From: Chondrosia reniformis | Lineage: Eukaryota; Porifera; Demospongiae; Chondrillida; Chondrillidae | Direction of reading: 5' to 3' | DNA: 64,000 nucleotides | NCBI GenBank assembly: GCA_947172415.1 | Contig: OX359192.1 | Span: forward strand, 188,501-252,500 | Shown here: positions 1 through 16,616 of the stretch, in pieces | Layout: each line of letters opens with the position of its first letter | Numbering within the stretch: the first letter of the stretch is position 1 | Notes under the pieces: generated by a model | What the model was told of the DNA's origin: nothing | The model's input: only the letters and a program-made list of their open reading frames with translations | Database searches by the model: none | Made by a program: the position numbers and the translations under genes

Positions 1-53
1 GTGTAGGTGTTACACCTGCAATACTGTATCTGTCTAACTGAGCTACGGCCAAG

Positions 54-3000
54 ATGGTAGCCATGGGTACACTGGCTTTGGTTGCAACCGTAAGTTTCAA
101 ACGATTTCCATGTTCTTTGAATTACTAATTATATCAGCTTCATCTGTTTTGCAGGTGATACTTCTGAGCTCGGCTGTCGATGCACAAATATCTTTAGGTC
201 AGTTTTGAGCATTTCCTTTTTGTCGGTAACTAGTGTATTTATACGATAATACGTCACCGGAACTGGAGTTCGCCTCCGCGCCAATTAATCGCGTGAGAAG
301 AATGAAAGGTGATGCTTCCGTTAACAAAACAACAACTTCGTTTTTGTTGTGGTTAGCCGCACTATGACACTATGACCGCACTATGACACTATGACCGCAC
401 TATGACCGCACTATGACTGTACCAGGCGGGCATGTATACATCAGAACGTGACGAGGAGTGCACTTCATCAGAAGCTGTCTTGATGATTATTATTATTATT
501 ATTGATTTAAGTGCATCATGTCCAGTTGCACACTAGGGCTAAATTTTGCCCAATGCAGCACTATACAATAAACATTGACACCAGTTCTATATAGTCTATA
601 CATATATATATGCACAGAAACAGTTCTGATATATACTATATAATACTTAATTAGGATTAACACGGGTACATTGCATAATCCGATGATGTTTATATTGACG
701 AAGGCAGTTATCTTGTAGTAAAGCTTAATCTAGTGTATCAAACAAGCTTGGTTACACAGCACAAGATATGAATGCCTACTTTTATTATACTATAGTATAA
801 TTATTACCACACACCATTAATGATGTGGTGATACTCATTAATTATTTCAAGTGTGTCATATTCTACAGCTACTAGGATCACTCTACAAAGAAAAAACACT
901 TACTGTCTAATATGTATGTCTCTATATACTTGTAATTGTACTAGTAAAAGTGAATCTGTGATATATGTATAGTAAATATATATTATAGAGAGTAAAGTAT
1001 TTTAGTCTTCTTGAATCAATATATTATATTGATTCAAGAAGACTAAAATACTTTAGTTAGTTGGATTATGTATTATATAATACATTGACTTATTCCATTA
1101 AATAGTGTACATAACATTTAGTACAAATTTACAGCAAGGGCATGTTTGAATTGGGCCATTAACTCTTTCTTATGATCTCCTATGCGATTGATATATGAGA
1201 TATCCATTTATTTTATATACCATAGACTGCCTTTTAATTGCAGTGTCAGATTACATTTTTGGTGAATTGTAAGCTGATTGCAGTTCAAAGATTGAGTTTT
1301 TCAACATTTTATGTTTTTTAAAATTATGTCACTTTCTTCTTGGCTTCTTCCACTACTCTCGGTGAGAGGTCTGTCTCTTGTGCTGTAAGTCTTGGCAGCT
1401 GCAATGGCTTAAAGAAGCAATCAATACTCATTCATTCATTCATTTGATTATTTATTCTGGTACACCACTTAGTCAGAAGACTACTTTTCGGGATACCCAC
1501 CAAAGCAGCATTCTCGTATGAGACATGTGAAATTTTGCAATCCACAGCTGTTTGGCTGTCAGAATTAAAAGACAGTCTATGGTATACAGCTATTTAAATG
1601 AGTATGTCTAATTCTTAACATTATTGCTATCCAGGCTGTGACCAGGGAATGTATAATTGTATGATGACTGGAACATGTATCGATGCTGCTCAGCTGTGTG
1701 ATGGCAGTAATGACTGTGGAGATGGTGATCCTGGTTCGGATGAGACTGAAGCTGTTTGTGGTAAGTGAGCAAGTTATATAGCAATCACTTGAGATACACT
1801 CAGCACCATAACACATCATGTTCAATCTCTATAGTTGGAGAATAATTAATACGAGTTAATATTGTGTGTATATAATTTCTATTTCTAACATTTTAGTTGA
1901 ACCTTATACTGGAATTCCTCGCTATGTCAGAGTTGGCCTAGAAGGCTCTTCATCATTTCCTGTCAATGTGATGGTTACTCTTGACTGTCAGCCTTATGCT
2001 GAATCTCGATTTGGAAGGAACATCAATGAATCCTCTTTTAGATGGTTCAGAGAAATGAGTGAAGTTTTTGATAATGCTACTATAAGAGACGTTACTCTCA
2101 GTGGAAACAGACAGCAACTGTTTATTGATAGAATCAGAATTGCCTCTGGTTCTGAGGATGGCACCGAAGCAGCATACTCGTGTGAGGTATGCAGTAATCC
2201 AGACCCAGTTAGATGTGATAGAGGTACTACAAGTGTCAGAGCTAGAGGTAAGTTGCCATTTAATGTTGTGACAAACCTTTCTAAATTGGCATATTTTCCT
2301 CCTCCAGATCCCCCTGTACTGACCTGCCCAGAACCAGACAACCAGATTGATTTTATGTCTATTCTTAGCATTCCCTTTGGCTGTGATGTTTGTGTAGAGT
2401 TTGATGATAATGCTACTGTTGCTTCACTCCTCTGTCAACCGTCGACCACCAGAGTACCAGTTGACTGTGTCATTAGAAGTCCTGAAGGATTGAATCCCGA
2501 TCAACTTGCAGACATAGATGGTTTCCAAGTGGCTTCTCCTAGTCAGATCTCTATGTCTGGGCTACTAGCAAATCCTGAAGATCCTGCACCACCAAGAATA
2601 CTTGGAACTTGGACATGTACCTGTAACAATTCTGATGGAGTAACAGTCGCAACTTCAAGATTGGATTCATGCTGTGAGTCAATTAATTAGAACCCGACCT
2701 CACATACATTTTCTTGGCTATGTTTAATGTGATAGATGACTCAAATTAACTAACAGAAACTGCTAGAATTTCTTTTCATATTCTTATCATTTCAGTACAA
2801 CCGCCAAGGATTGATAAAGGAATAGAAATGTGTAGAAATATCCGCTTTCCTCCCTACGTGTCTGAAGGACCCAAAGAGACTAAAATAGGAGGTGATGTCT
2901 GTACTATAGTAGGAAGTCGAGTGGATATTAGATGTGACCTTCTTGAGAGGGGAATGCCCCCTGCTAGAGTAATCTGGAGAAGAGATAGCACAGAGTTATC

Positions 3001-6000
3001 AGAATTTGAGAATCGTTCCATGATAACAGTTAATGCTAGTGAGGCTGTTGCTTACACTTGTGAAGCAATGAATGATGCTGGCATGGATAGTGCTACAACT
3101 AATTTTATGTTTGCTACTGATGCAACAAACTACAGTAAGTGGATTGATTATTAAATCTTCTATCTGTCCATCTCTCTGTCCATCTCTCTGTCTAACCCTC
3201 TGTCCATCAATTACTCTGTCCATCTCTCTGTCCATCTCTCTGTCTAACCCTCTATCCATCTCTCTGTCCATCTCTCTGTCCATCTCTCTGTCCATCTCTC
3301 TGTCCATCTCTCTGTCCATCTCTCTGTCAATCTCTCTGTCCATCTCTCTGTCCAAAATTGTTATCAATTATCTCTGTGTCTATCTCTTTTCAAATGTAAA
3401 AATTCTGTGTGCATTAATATTCCCAGATATCTTTCAGAAACCCATCCTTGACAAGAGTAGACCAGGACCTCCTCCCGATGATGTTCCTCCCGACGATATG
3501 ACAGTGAAAATTGGAGAAGACATGTATATACTCCCAGGAAGGACAGCTACTGTTGAATGTGGTCTAAGCCAGGAAGGAATCCCTCCAGCACCAGTGAGGT
3601 GGACAAGACGCGACTTCCCATGGGATGGTGAAGGACAGTCCAACGTCATGTTTAGTGGAGATGGTCGTATATTAACTATATCCAACATTTCTAAGTCAGT
3701 TGACTGCACTTACTACTGCTGCATTGCTGAAAATGCTGCTGGAATAGATCAAGCCTGCACTAATATAATATGTCCAGGGGAGCCACCACTCTTCAGAAGA
3801 GGGTTGCGATTGCCACTACCTATGAACCCTGATCGCATCAATCCAGGTCCAGCATCAGTAGACATAGGAGGATCAGCCTATACTACACCTGGTAATTTGA
3901 TAGAAATTATTGGTCAAGACACGAGGGCCAACCCTCTGGCCATGGATTGGACATGGCAGTATATACCTAGTGGAGGTACACCCACAACCATCACAGGCAC
4001 ACCAATGATTATCATGATGGGAGGCTTTGAGGTGTCCACCTTCACTGACATGATAGATGGACTGAACTTTACCGTTTTCACAAATATCCCTCGTAAAGTT
4101 AGTCGTGTGGAGATTAGAGGAGCTACGGCTGGACAGCAGTTCAATATCTCAAGTACTGTAACCAATGTAATAGGATCAGACACAGCAACAAGCAATGTCG
4201 CTAGTAAGTTGAAGAATTTATATGATCATGCACGTTAATACTAAATACAATTTCCTCTTTCTTCATTGCAGTATACTCTCCACCTGTGTTTGAACAGGGA
4301 ATGCCAAATCCAAACATTCCTGATGTCATTCAAAATGATCTCTCTCCAACTGTTACTATTGGAGAAACCATTTATATGACTGAGGGCAATTCTGCAACCA
4401 TAAATGCCAATCTCGTCCCCGGATCTGGTCTTTTAGATGGCACTACAGACTTTGAGTGGTACTACAAAGGAGAGAGGGTTTTTGATGATGTAGCTGAGGG
4501 TGGCAGATTTAGCATTTCAACAACTCCAACAGGAACTAGTCTTACCATTAATGATGTCACTTTGTCTGATGTTGGACAGATTCAGGTTATTGGATACAAT
4601 CCAGCTGGATCTGATAGGGCCTTTACTGATTTGAATGGTAAATATAGATGACATGATTGTCTAATTGTGATATAGGTTTCTATTACAACTGTTATGTGCT
4701 ATATTATCCTCCTTGCTTAGTCAAATATCCTTCTTCTTATAGTGTATAAACCAATAGCAATTGACAAAGGTGATCCTGACAATATCATTGGACCAGACGA
4801 GCCATTAAAGGGTAAAATTGGTGATACATTTAATGTGGAGAAGGGAAAGCGAGCCTTCATTAACTGTGACCTTGCTGAGAGTGGTGGATTTCCTTACAAT
4901 GAAACAGGCAATCTTCCTGCAGAAATAGAGTGGTTTAGAGGGACACCACCAATGCCAGTGGATCCAAGTCTTTATAGTGGTAACCATGGTAACCAGCTGT
5001 GTGTAGATGTTTCCTCCTTAGGGGATGGAGGTGACTTTACATGCATAGCTACAAGCCGAATTATTGAAGAAGGTACTTTCCAATCTGATACAGCAACATC
5101 TCGAGTCAATGTCTTGAGTGAGTTGAACCTATATTGAACTAAATGATTTGGTTGACTTTATTCTTCATGTTGGAACGATCTCTTTTTCCAGTGGGACCTA
5201 TAATTGACCCTGCTGCTCTACCACCTATGATGGCTGGAGAAAGAGCAATCAATTTGGAAGGAAAGAGGAGACGTGTTGTTGAAGATGGTTCTACTGTACG
5301 CATCAGATGTTCAGTTATGATGTCAATACCGGATGCCGAAATTACTTGGACATTTTCCAATGGCCAAACAACACAAGACATCGAAGAAGGTGGAAAGTTT
5401 ACAATTGCAGGAGATATGACTAGTGAAAGTGAACTTCTTATTAGTAATTTTGGAAGTGAAGATGTTGGTCGCTATCGCTGCACTGCATCAAACTCAGTTG
5501 GCAGTGATGTAGCTAGTGTAAGCATAGGACTGTGTCCAAGTGACTCAAGGAGATGTGCACCAGGAGAGCCAGGGTTTACCATTGAGCTGGATGTGTCTGG
5601 AGGTTTCAATGACACTTGTCCATTTTGTGCTGAATATGCAATGAATCAATATGGACCAGTGAGTTAGATGTTGACAGTCCCAATTCATGATAAATGCCAT
5701 GTCTCACTCTATATATATATATATACGTAGTGTCAACCTCCCTGCCATCTTGGTATCAAGACTAGAATAGTCATCTGTCGAGCTGGTGGAAGAAGGTTTG
5801 AGAATGAGATCTGCAACATGACATCACAGACTCCTCCATCTCAAATGACATGCGAGGCTGATTTCCCTGATCCAAATGATAGGGCTTGTAATCTGGCTCC
5901 AAGATGGAAGAAGGGACCATGGGGTCACGTAAGCCATTCAATCTCATCCAAATTTACTAGTCAAATACTATCTGTTATCTAATATTTCTACAGTGCTCTA

Positions 6001-6345
6001 GAACATGTGATGGTGGCCTTCAGAAGCGTCAAGTCTGTTGCCATATTCCCGCTACTGGTAAAGAAATACATGACTCAGAGTGTACTTATGCTCCCAAGCC
6101 AAAAGAATCAAGGAGATGTAACATTGGTAAACCATGTGGTAAGTGTACTTCTTGTTAATGTGTGTGTGTACATGTGTGACTACTGTGGAGGGGTACCCTA
6201 GCTACCAAGCTGTTATTCCCCTGAAGGTTGCCAAGACTTTGCTTCTGGATGTGAAAAAATAGGAGGACGCCAATGTGCTGAAGAAGTTTTCAAAATTGCT
6301 TGTTGTGAAACATGCAGTCAGGGTGGAAGATCCTTCCCTTATTAA
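54..6345 (+). CDS. Secreted LDLa-Ig-TSP1-PLAC matrix protein, copy 1 (papilin/ADAMTSL-like)
   Basis: Thirteen exons read by hand: 54-89, 155-197, 1635-1760, 1897-2247, 2308-2673, 2796-3134, 3427-4203, 4272-4637, 4743-5117, 5192-5658, 5731-5928, 5994-6138, 6227-6345. They sum to 3708 bp (1235 aa) and stay in frame throughout. The first two exons give a signal peptide (MVAMGTLALVAT, then a hydrophobic stretch ending VDAQ). Exon 3 is one LDL-receptor class A module with six Cys and the acidic DGSNDCGDGDPGSDE core. About eight Ig-like domains follow, mostly one per exon, with exon 3427-4203 carrying two. Exons 11-12 are TSP1-like (CSRTCDGG). The last exon is a PLAC module (CQDFASGC...CAEEVFKIACCETC). 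Nearly all introns are phase 1, typical of shuffled extracellular modules. Papilin and ADAMTS-like proteins are extracellular-matrix components; that role here is inferred from domains. The order is unusual because the Ig domains precede TSP1. Confidence 0.85.
356..417. repeat. Short tandem repeat (CACTATGAC type) in intron 2 of copy 1
   Basis: A 9-base motif alternating cactatgac and cgcactatg is repeated about six times. It lies in the extra DNA of intron 2 that copy 2 lacks. Confidence 0.8.
993..1055. repeat. Near-perfect palindrome with 30-bp arms and 3-nt loop
   Basis: The left arm 993-1022 and right arm 1026-1055 are exact reverse complements around the loop att at 1023-1025. It sits in the roughly 1.1 kb of intron 2 present only in copy 1, so it may mark an inserted mobile element. 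It would form a strong hairpin in RNA or single-stranded DNA. Confidence 0.9.
3152..3355. repeat. Intronic (CTGTCCATCTCT)n microsatellite, copy 1
   Basis: A 12-base pyrimidine-rich unit with variants (ctgtctaaccct) fills the intron between 3134 and 3427. The same intron of copy 2 has a contracted version at about 9697-9768, so the array has changed length since the duplication. Confidence 0.9.
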
Positions 6346-7676
6346 TTAACTGTGACTCTATCTAGTATTCTTAAGTAACCATTCACTAACATACAATTCC
6401 GCTTGCCACAGTTAATTCACTCCTGCATCTCCAAAAGATTACCATTTAATTGTAACATTTTCCAAATCAGTTTGGGTAAAAAACTAACTTGGTTATGAGA
6501 CATCTCTCAACCTGCTTTATATCACTATTAAAAAGTTTAGGTGATATGCATTTTTCTAACTGCACCAAACTTATCTTTGAGATGGTTCATCTTCAGTCTT
6601 TTTGAGCACTGCCTAGAGACAATGAAAAGATGAACCATCTTAGACACTATTGAAATATTATCTATCTTTATTGGGATATATTTATAAGTGTGTATATTCT
6701 ATATACAGTGCAAGTTACAATATACTATATATATATGAAAAATCTAAGATACCATTTTCCTACATGCTATATGCCTATTCTGTAAAAAGAGCCTATAGGG
6801 GAACTAAACCTAAAGAGAGCTTTAGATGAAGATACAGTAGTCTTTTCTTCCTTCTTTTCCCTTCTTTCATCTTCTTCTCCACTGGGTCAGACAGCCGTTT
6901 CTGGGAATTCCACCCTTCATCAGTGATCCTGGGAGTCTTTGTCTTTTTCTTTATCTTGATCTTCTGTGAATCCTTGAATATATGATTACCTTAGTATATT
7001 GTAACTTGTACTGTATATACCTTAGTATATTGTAACTTGCACTGTATAATATTGCTATACCTTTTTACATTGTTCTCTTTATTACACTTATAGATAGGTA
7101 CATTTAGAGAAAACAATTTCTCTTCATTTGGATTGATGAAAAAGTAAGAAGCTATGTTAATAAATCATGCCAATAATTAGAGTATGGTAGTATTCTCTAA
7201 TAGGGATGGCCGAAAACACTGATATCTGTATGAATTAATCAAATCATGAATATGTACTAGATACGATTCTGTTGTTACATGTATGGGACTACGAGGTTAA
7301 TTCTTGTGTAAACGTATACGTAAACTGAACTACTTTAACACTTTGACCATCAAAACATGTGAAAACTAGACCGAACCATTCTCTCACCGGTTGCTAATCG
7401 CACGCCCAAGGCTAAAGTCGTTTTAAAGAAAGGCAGTGCAAGAAATATGAGTGCGATTCAAAACCATCCAATTATAAATTAGAAACAAAGAATTTCCACG
7501 TATACATAGTTTTTATAGTTAAGTAAACTCTAAAACTACCGCACTAAATGACGCCATTTTGTAGTCGAGTAGCTGTATATCCGGTCCCCGTATAGCGTAC
7601 AGCGGCCCGCTCTATCGCTATTGGACAATGGAATAAAACAACAAAGAGGTAGCAAAACCGGACGACATTTGCAGTC
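6346..7676. other. Spacer between the tandem copies, no gene seen
   Basis: AT-rich sequence with no supportable coding region. It contains the inverted-repeat element at 6701-7018 and an extra copy of that element's right end at about 7021-7050. Its last few hundred bases, up to the start at 7730, should hold the promoter of copy 2. I see no clear core promoter motif. Confidence 0.6.
6701..7018. mobile_element. Candidate MITE with 27-bp terminal inverted repeats
   Basis: The left end 6701-6727 (atatacagtgcaagttacaa, then tatacta) and right end 6992-7018 are reverse complements with one mismatch and enclose about 318 bp with no coding capacity. About 150 bp of the internal sequence (gaaaaatctaagatacc ... 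gagcctataggggaactaaac) recurs in reverse orientation at about 22195-22355. The right end recurs at 7021-7050 and 23979-24012. Dispersed copies with shared ends support a non-autonomous transposon. I could not define a target-site duplication. Confidence 0.6.
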
Positions 7677-7729
7677 GTGTAGGTGTTACACCTGCAATAC
7701 TGTATCTGTCTAACTGAGCTACGGCCAAG

Positions 7730-10700
7730 ATGGTAGCCATGGGTACACTGGCTTTGGTTGCAACCGTAAGTTTCAAACGATTTCCATGTTCTTTGAATTA
7801 CTAATTATATCAGCTTCATCTGTTTTGCAGGTGGTACTTCTGAGCTCGGCTGTCGATGCACAAATATCTTTAGGTCAGTTTTAATTTTTCTTTCTTAGAC
7901 TTACATAAATATCTATGTATGTATGTATTATTACAGTAATTATCTTAATGTATAGCATGGTTAAATTTGAGTAATGTAAAATATAACACAAAATAGCTTT
8001 TGGGTGAAATTTACAGCAAGAACATGTCTGAATTGTACCAACAAACTCTTTATCATGATCTCCTCAGGAGACATCTCATATATCCTGTGATTGATATATG
8101 AGATATCCATTTGTTTCATGTACAGCTATTTAAATGAGTATATTTAATTCTTGTAATATTATTGCTATCCAGGCTGCGACCAGGGAATGTATAATTGTAT
8201 GATGACTGGAACATGTATCGATGCTGCTCAGCTGTGTGATGGCAGTAATGACTGTGGAGATGGTGATCCTGGTTCGGATGAGACTGAAGCTGTTTGCAGT
8301 ATGTGAGCAAGTTATATAGCAATTACTTGAGATACACTCAGCACCATAACACATCATGTTCAATCTCTATAGTTGGAGAATAATTAATACGAGTTATTAT
8401 TGTGTGTATATAATATCTATTTCTAAACTTTTAGTTGAACCTTTTCCTGGAATTCCTCGCTATGTCAGAGTTGGCCTAGAAGGCTCTTCATCATTTCCTG
8501 TCAATGTGATGGTTACTCTTGACTGTCAGCCTTATGCTGAATCTCGATTTGGAAGGAACATCAATGAATCCTCTTTTAGATGGTTCAGAGAAATGAGTGA
8601 AGTTTTTGATAATGCTACTATAAAAGACATTACTCTCAGTGGAAACAGGCAGCAACTGTTTATTGATAGAATCAGAATTGCCTCTGGTTCTGAGGATGGC
8701 ACCGAAGCAGCATACTCGTGTGAGGTATGCAGTAATCCAGACCCAGTTAGATGTGATAGAGGTACTACAAGTGTCAGAGCTAGAGGTAAGTTGCCATTTA
8801 ATGTTGTGACAAACCATTCTATATTGGCATATTGTCCTCCTCCAGATCCCCCTGTACTGACCTGCCCAGAACCAGACAACCAGATTGATTTTTTGCCTAT
8901 TCTTAGTATTCCCTTTGGCTGTGATGTTTGTGTAGAGTTTGGTGATAATGCTACGCTTGCTTCACTCCTCTGTCAACCGTCGACCACCAGAGTACCAGTT
9001 GACTGTGTCATTAGAAGTCCTGAAGGATTGAATCCCGATCAACTTGCAGACATAGATGGTTTCCAAGTGGCTTCTTCTAGTCAGATCTCTATGTCTGGGC
9101 TACTAGCAAATCCTGAAGATCCTGCACCACCAAGAATACTTGGAACTTGGACATGTACCTGTAACAATTCTGATGGAGTAACAGTCGCAACTTCAAGATT
9201 GGATTCATGCTGTGAGTCAATTAATTAGAACCCGACCTCACATACATTTTCTTGGCTACGTTTAATGTGATAGATGACTCAAATTAACTAACAGAAACTG
9301 CTAGAATTTCTTTTCATATTCTTATCATTTCAGTACAACCGCCAAGGATTGATAAAGGAATAGAAATGTGTAGAAATATCCGCTTTCCTCCCTACGTGTC
9401 TGAAGGACCCAAAGAGACTAAAATAGGAGGTGATGTCTGTACTATAGTAGGAAGTCGAGTGGATATTAGATGTGACCTTCTTGAGAGGGGAATGCCCCCT
9501 GCTAGAGTGATCTGGAGAAGAGATAGCACAGAGTTATCAGAATTTGAGAATCGTTCCATGATAACAGTTAATGCTAGTGAGGCTGTTGCTTACACTTGTG
9601 AAGCAATGAATGATGCTGGCATGGATAGTGCTACAACTAATTTTATGTTTGCTACTGATGCAACAAACTACAGTAAGTGGATTGATTATTAATTCTTCTA
9701 TCTGTCCATCTCTCTGTCCATCTCTCTGTCCATCTCTCTGTCAATCTCTCTGTCCATCTCTCTGTCCAAAATTGTTATCAATTATCTCTGTGTCTATCTC
9801 TTTTCAAATGTAAAAATTCTGTGTGCATTAATATTCCCAGATATCTTTCAGAAACCCATCCTTGACAAGAGTAGACCAGGACCTCCTCCCGATGATGTTC
9901 CTCCCGACGATATGACAGTGACAATTGGAGAAGACATGTATATACTCCCAGGAAGGACAGCTACTGTTGAATGTGGTCTAAGCCAGGAAGGAATCCCTCC
10001 AGCACCAGTGAGGTGGACAAGACGCGACTTTCCATGGGATGGTGAAGGACAGTCCAACGTCATGTTTAGTGGAGATGGCCGTATATTAACTATATCCAAC
10101 ATTTCTAAGTCAGTTGACTGCACTTACTACTGCTGCATTGCTGAAAATGCTGCTGGAATAGATCAAGCCTGCACTAATATAATATGTCCAGGGGAGCCAC
10201 CACTCTTCAGAAGAGGGTTGCGATTGCCACTACCTATGAACCCTGATCGCATCAATCCAGGTCCAGCATCAGTAGACATAGGAGGATCAGCCTATACTAC
10301 ACCTGGTAATTTGATAGAAATTATTGGTCAAGACACGAGGGCCAACCCTCTGGCCATGGATTGGACATGGCAGTATATACCTAGTGGAGGTACACCCACA
10401 ACTATCACAGGCACACCAATGATTATCATGATGGGAGGCTTTGAGGTGTCCACCTTCACTGACATGATAGATGGACTGAACTTTACCGTTTTCACAAATA
10501 TCCCTCGTAAAGTTAGTCGTGTGGAGATTAGAGGAGCTACGGCTGGACAGCAGTTCAATATCTCAAGTACTGTAACCAATGTAATAGGATCAGACACAGC
10601 AACAAGCAATGTCGCTAGTAAGTTGAAGAATTTATATGATTATGCACGTTAATACTAAATACAATTTTCTCTTTCTTCATTGCAGTATACTCTCCACCTG

Positions 10701-12765
10701 TGTTTGAACAGGGAATGCCAAATCCAAACATTCCTGATGTCATTCAAAATGATCTCTCTCCAACTGTTACTATTGGAGAAACCATTTATATGACTGAGGG
10801 CAATTCTGCAACCATAAATGCCAATCTCGTCCCCGGATCTGGTCTTTTGGATGGCACTACAGACTTTGAGTGGTACTACAAAGGAGAGAGGGTTTTTGAT
10901 GATGTAGCTGAGGGTGGCAGATTTAGCATTTCAACAACTCCAACAGGAACTAGTCTTACCATTAATGATGTCACTTTGTCTGATGTTGGACAGATTCAGG
11001 TTATTGGATACAATCCAGCTGGATCTGATAGGGCCTTTACTGATTTGAATGGTAAATATAGATGACATGATTGTCTGATTGTGATATAGGTTTCTATTAC
11101 AACTGTTATGTGCTATATTATCCTCCTTGCTTAGTCAAATATCCTTCTTCTTATAGTGTATAAACCAATAGCAATTGACAAAGGTGATCCTGACAATATG
11201 ATTGGACCAGACGAGCCATTAAAGGGTAAAATTGGTGATACATTTAATGTGGAGAAGGGAAAGCGAGCCTTCATTAACTGTGACCTTGCTGAGAGTGGTG
11301 GATTTCCTTACAATGAAACAGGCAATCTTCCTGCAGAAATAGAGTGGTTTAGAGGGACACCACCAATGCCAGTGGATCCAAGTCTTTATAGTGGTAACCA
11401 TGGTAACCAGCTGTGTGTAGATGTTTCCTCCTTAGGGGATGGAGGTGACTTTACATGCATAGCTACAAGCCGAATTATGGAAGAAGGTACTTTCCAATCT
11501 GATACAGCAACATCTCGAGTCAATGTCTTGAGTGAGTTGAACCTATATTGAACTAAATGATTTGGTTGACTTTATTCTTCATGTTGGAACGATCTCTTTT
11601 TCCAGTGGGACCTATAATTGACCCTGCTGCTCTACCACCTATGATGGCTGGAGAAAGAGCAATCAATTTGGAAGGAAAGAGGAGACGTGTTGTTGAAGAT
11701 GGTTCTACTGTACGCATCAGATGTTCAGTTATGATGTCAATACCGGATGCCAACATTACTTGGACATTTTCCAATGGCCGAACAACACAAGCCATCGAAG
11801 AAGGTGGAAAGTTTACAATTAGGGATGATCCAGATATAGCTAGTGAAAGTGAACTTCTTATTAGTAATTTTGGAAGTGAAGATGTTGGTCGCTATCGCTG
11901 CACTGCATCAAACTCAGTTGGCAGTGATGTAGCTAGTGCAAGCATAGGACTGTGTCCAAGTGACTCAAGGAGATGTGCACCAGGAGAGCCAGGGTTTACC
12001 ATTGAGCTGGATGTGTCTGGAGGTTTCAATGACACTTGTCCATTTTGTGCTGAATATGCAATGAATCAATATGGACCAGTAAGTTAGATGTTGACAGTCC
12101 CAATACATGATAAATGCCATGTCTCACTCTATATATATATATATACGTAGTGTCAACCTCCCTGCCATCTTGGTATCAAGACTAGAACAGTCATCTGTCG
12201 AGCTGGTGGAAGAAGGTTTGAGAATGAGATCTGCAACATGACATCACAGACTCCTCCATCTCAAATGACATGCGAGGCTGATTTCCCTGATCCAAATGAT
12301 AGGGCTTGTAATCTGGCTCCAAGATGGAAGAAGGGACCATGGGGTCACGTAAGCCATTCAATCTCATCCAAATTTACTAGTCAAATACTATCTGTTATCT
12401 AATATTTCTACAGTGCTCTAGAACATGTGATGGTGGCCTTCAGAAGCGTCAAGTCTGTTGCCATATTCCCGCTACTGGTAAAGAAATACATGATTCAGAG
12501 TGTACTTATGCTCCCAAGCCAAAAGAATCAAGGAGATGTAACATTGGTAAACCATGTGGTAAGTGTACTTCTTGTTAATGTGTGTGTGTACATGTGTGAC
12601 TACTGTGGAGGGGTACCCTAGCTACCAAGCTGTTATTCCCCTGAAGGTTGCCAAGACTTTGCTTCTGGGTGTGCAAAAATAGGAGGACGCCGATGTGCTG
12701 AAGAAGTCTTCAAAATTGCTTGTTGTGAAACATGCAGTCAGGGTGGAAGATCCTTCCCTTATTAA
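7730..12765 (+). CDS. Secreted LDLa-Ig-TSP1-PLAC matrix protein, copy 2 (tandem duplicate)
   Basis: Same thirteen-exon structure as copy 1: 7730-7765, 7831-7873, 8173-8298, 8435-8785, 8846-9211, 9334-9672, 9841-10617, 10686-11051, 11157-11531, 11606-12078, 12151-12348, 12414-12558, 12647-12765. These sum to 3714 bp, 1237 aa, uninterrupted. Exon 10 is 6 bp longer than in copy 1, adding two residues near RDDPDIASE. Exons and most introns are nearly identical to copy 1 by eye, which implies recent duplication or gene conversion. The large differences are intron 2 (about 300 bp here, 1437 bp in copy 1) and a shorter CTGTCCATCTCT intron repeat. The exon 3 donor also differs (TGCA then GTATGT, against TGTG then GTAAGT), which changes one residue. 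Role as for copy 1. Confidence 0.85.
9697..9768. repeat. Intronic (CTGTCCATCTCT)n microsatellite, copy 2
   Basis: Contracted version, about six units, of the array at 3152-3355. It occupies the equivalent intron of the duplicate gene. Confidence 0.9.
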
Positions 12766-16459
<3,694 letters not shown>

Positions 16460-16616
16460 ACTATTTTTGTATAATTCTAACATTTAATTTCTATGAAGTA
16501 TTCGATTCAAACTTGCTATTGTTTCTATATACATGACCTTATTTGGTAGATCACAGCTAGTGTTGAGAATAAAGGTGGTACACAACTCAACTGCTGTCAT
16601 CCAATTTGCATGGAAA

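Noticed and set aside
3072-4238. One continuous 388-residue open frame reading through the ISLSIS repeat into Ig sequence
   Set aside because: It reads through an intronic microsatellite. Good donor (3135) and acceptor (3426) signals, and the much shorter repeat in the duplicate gene, show this is intron.
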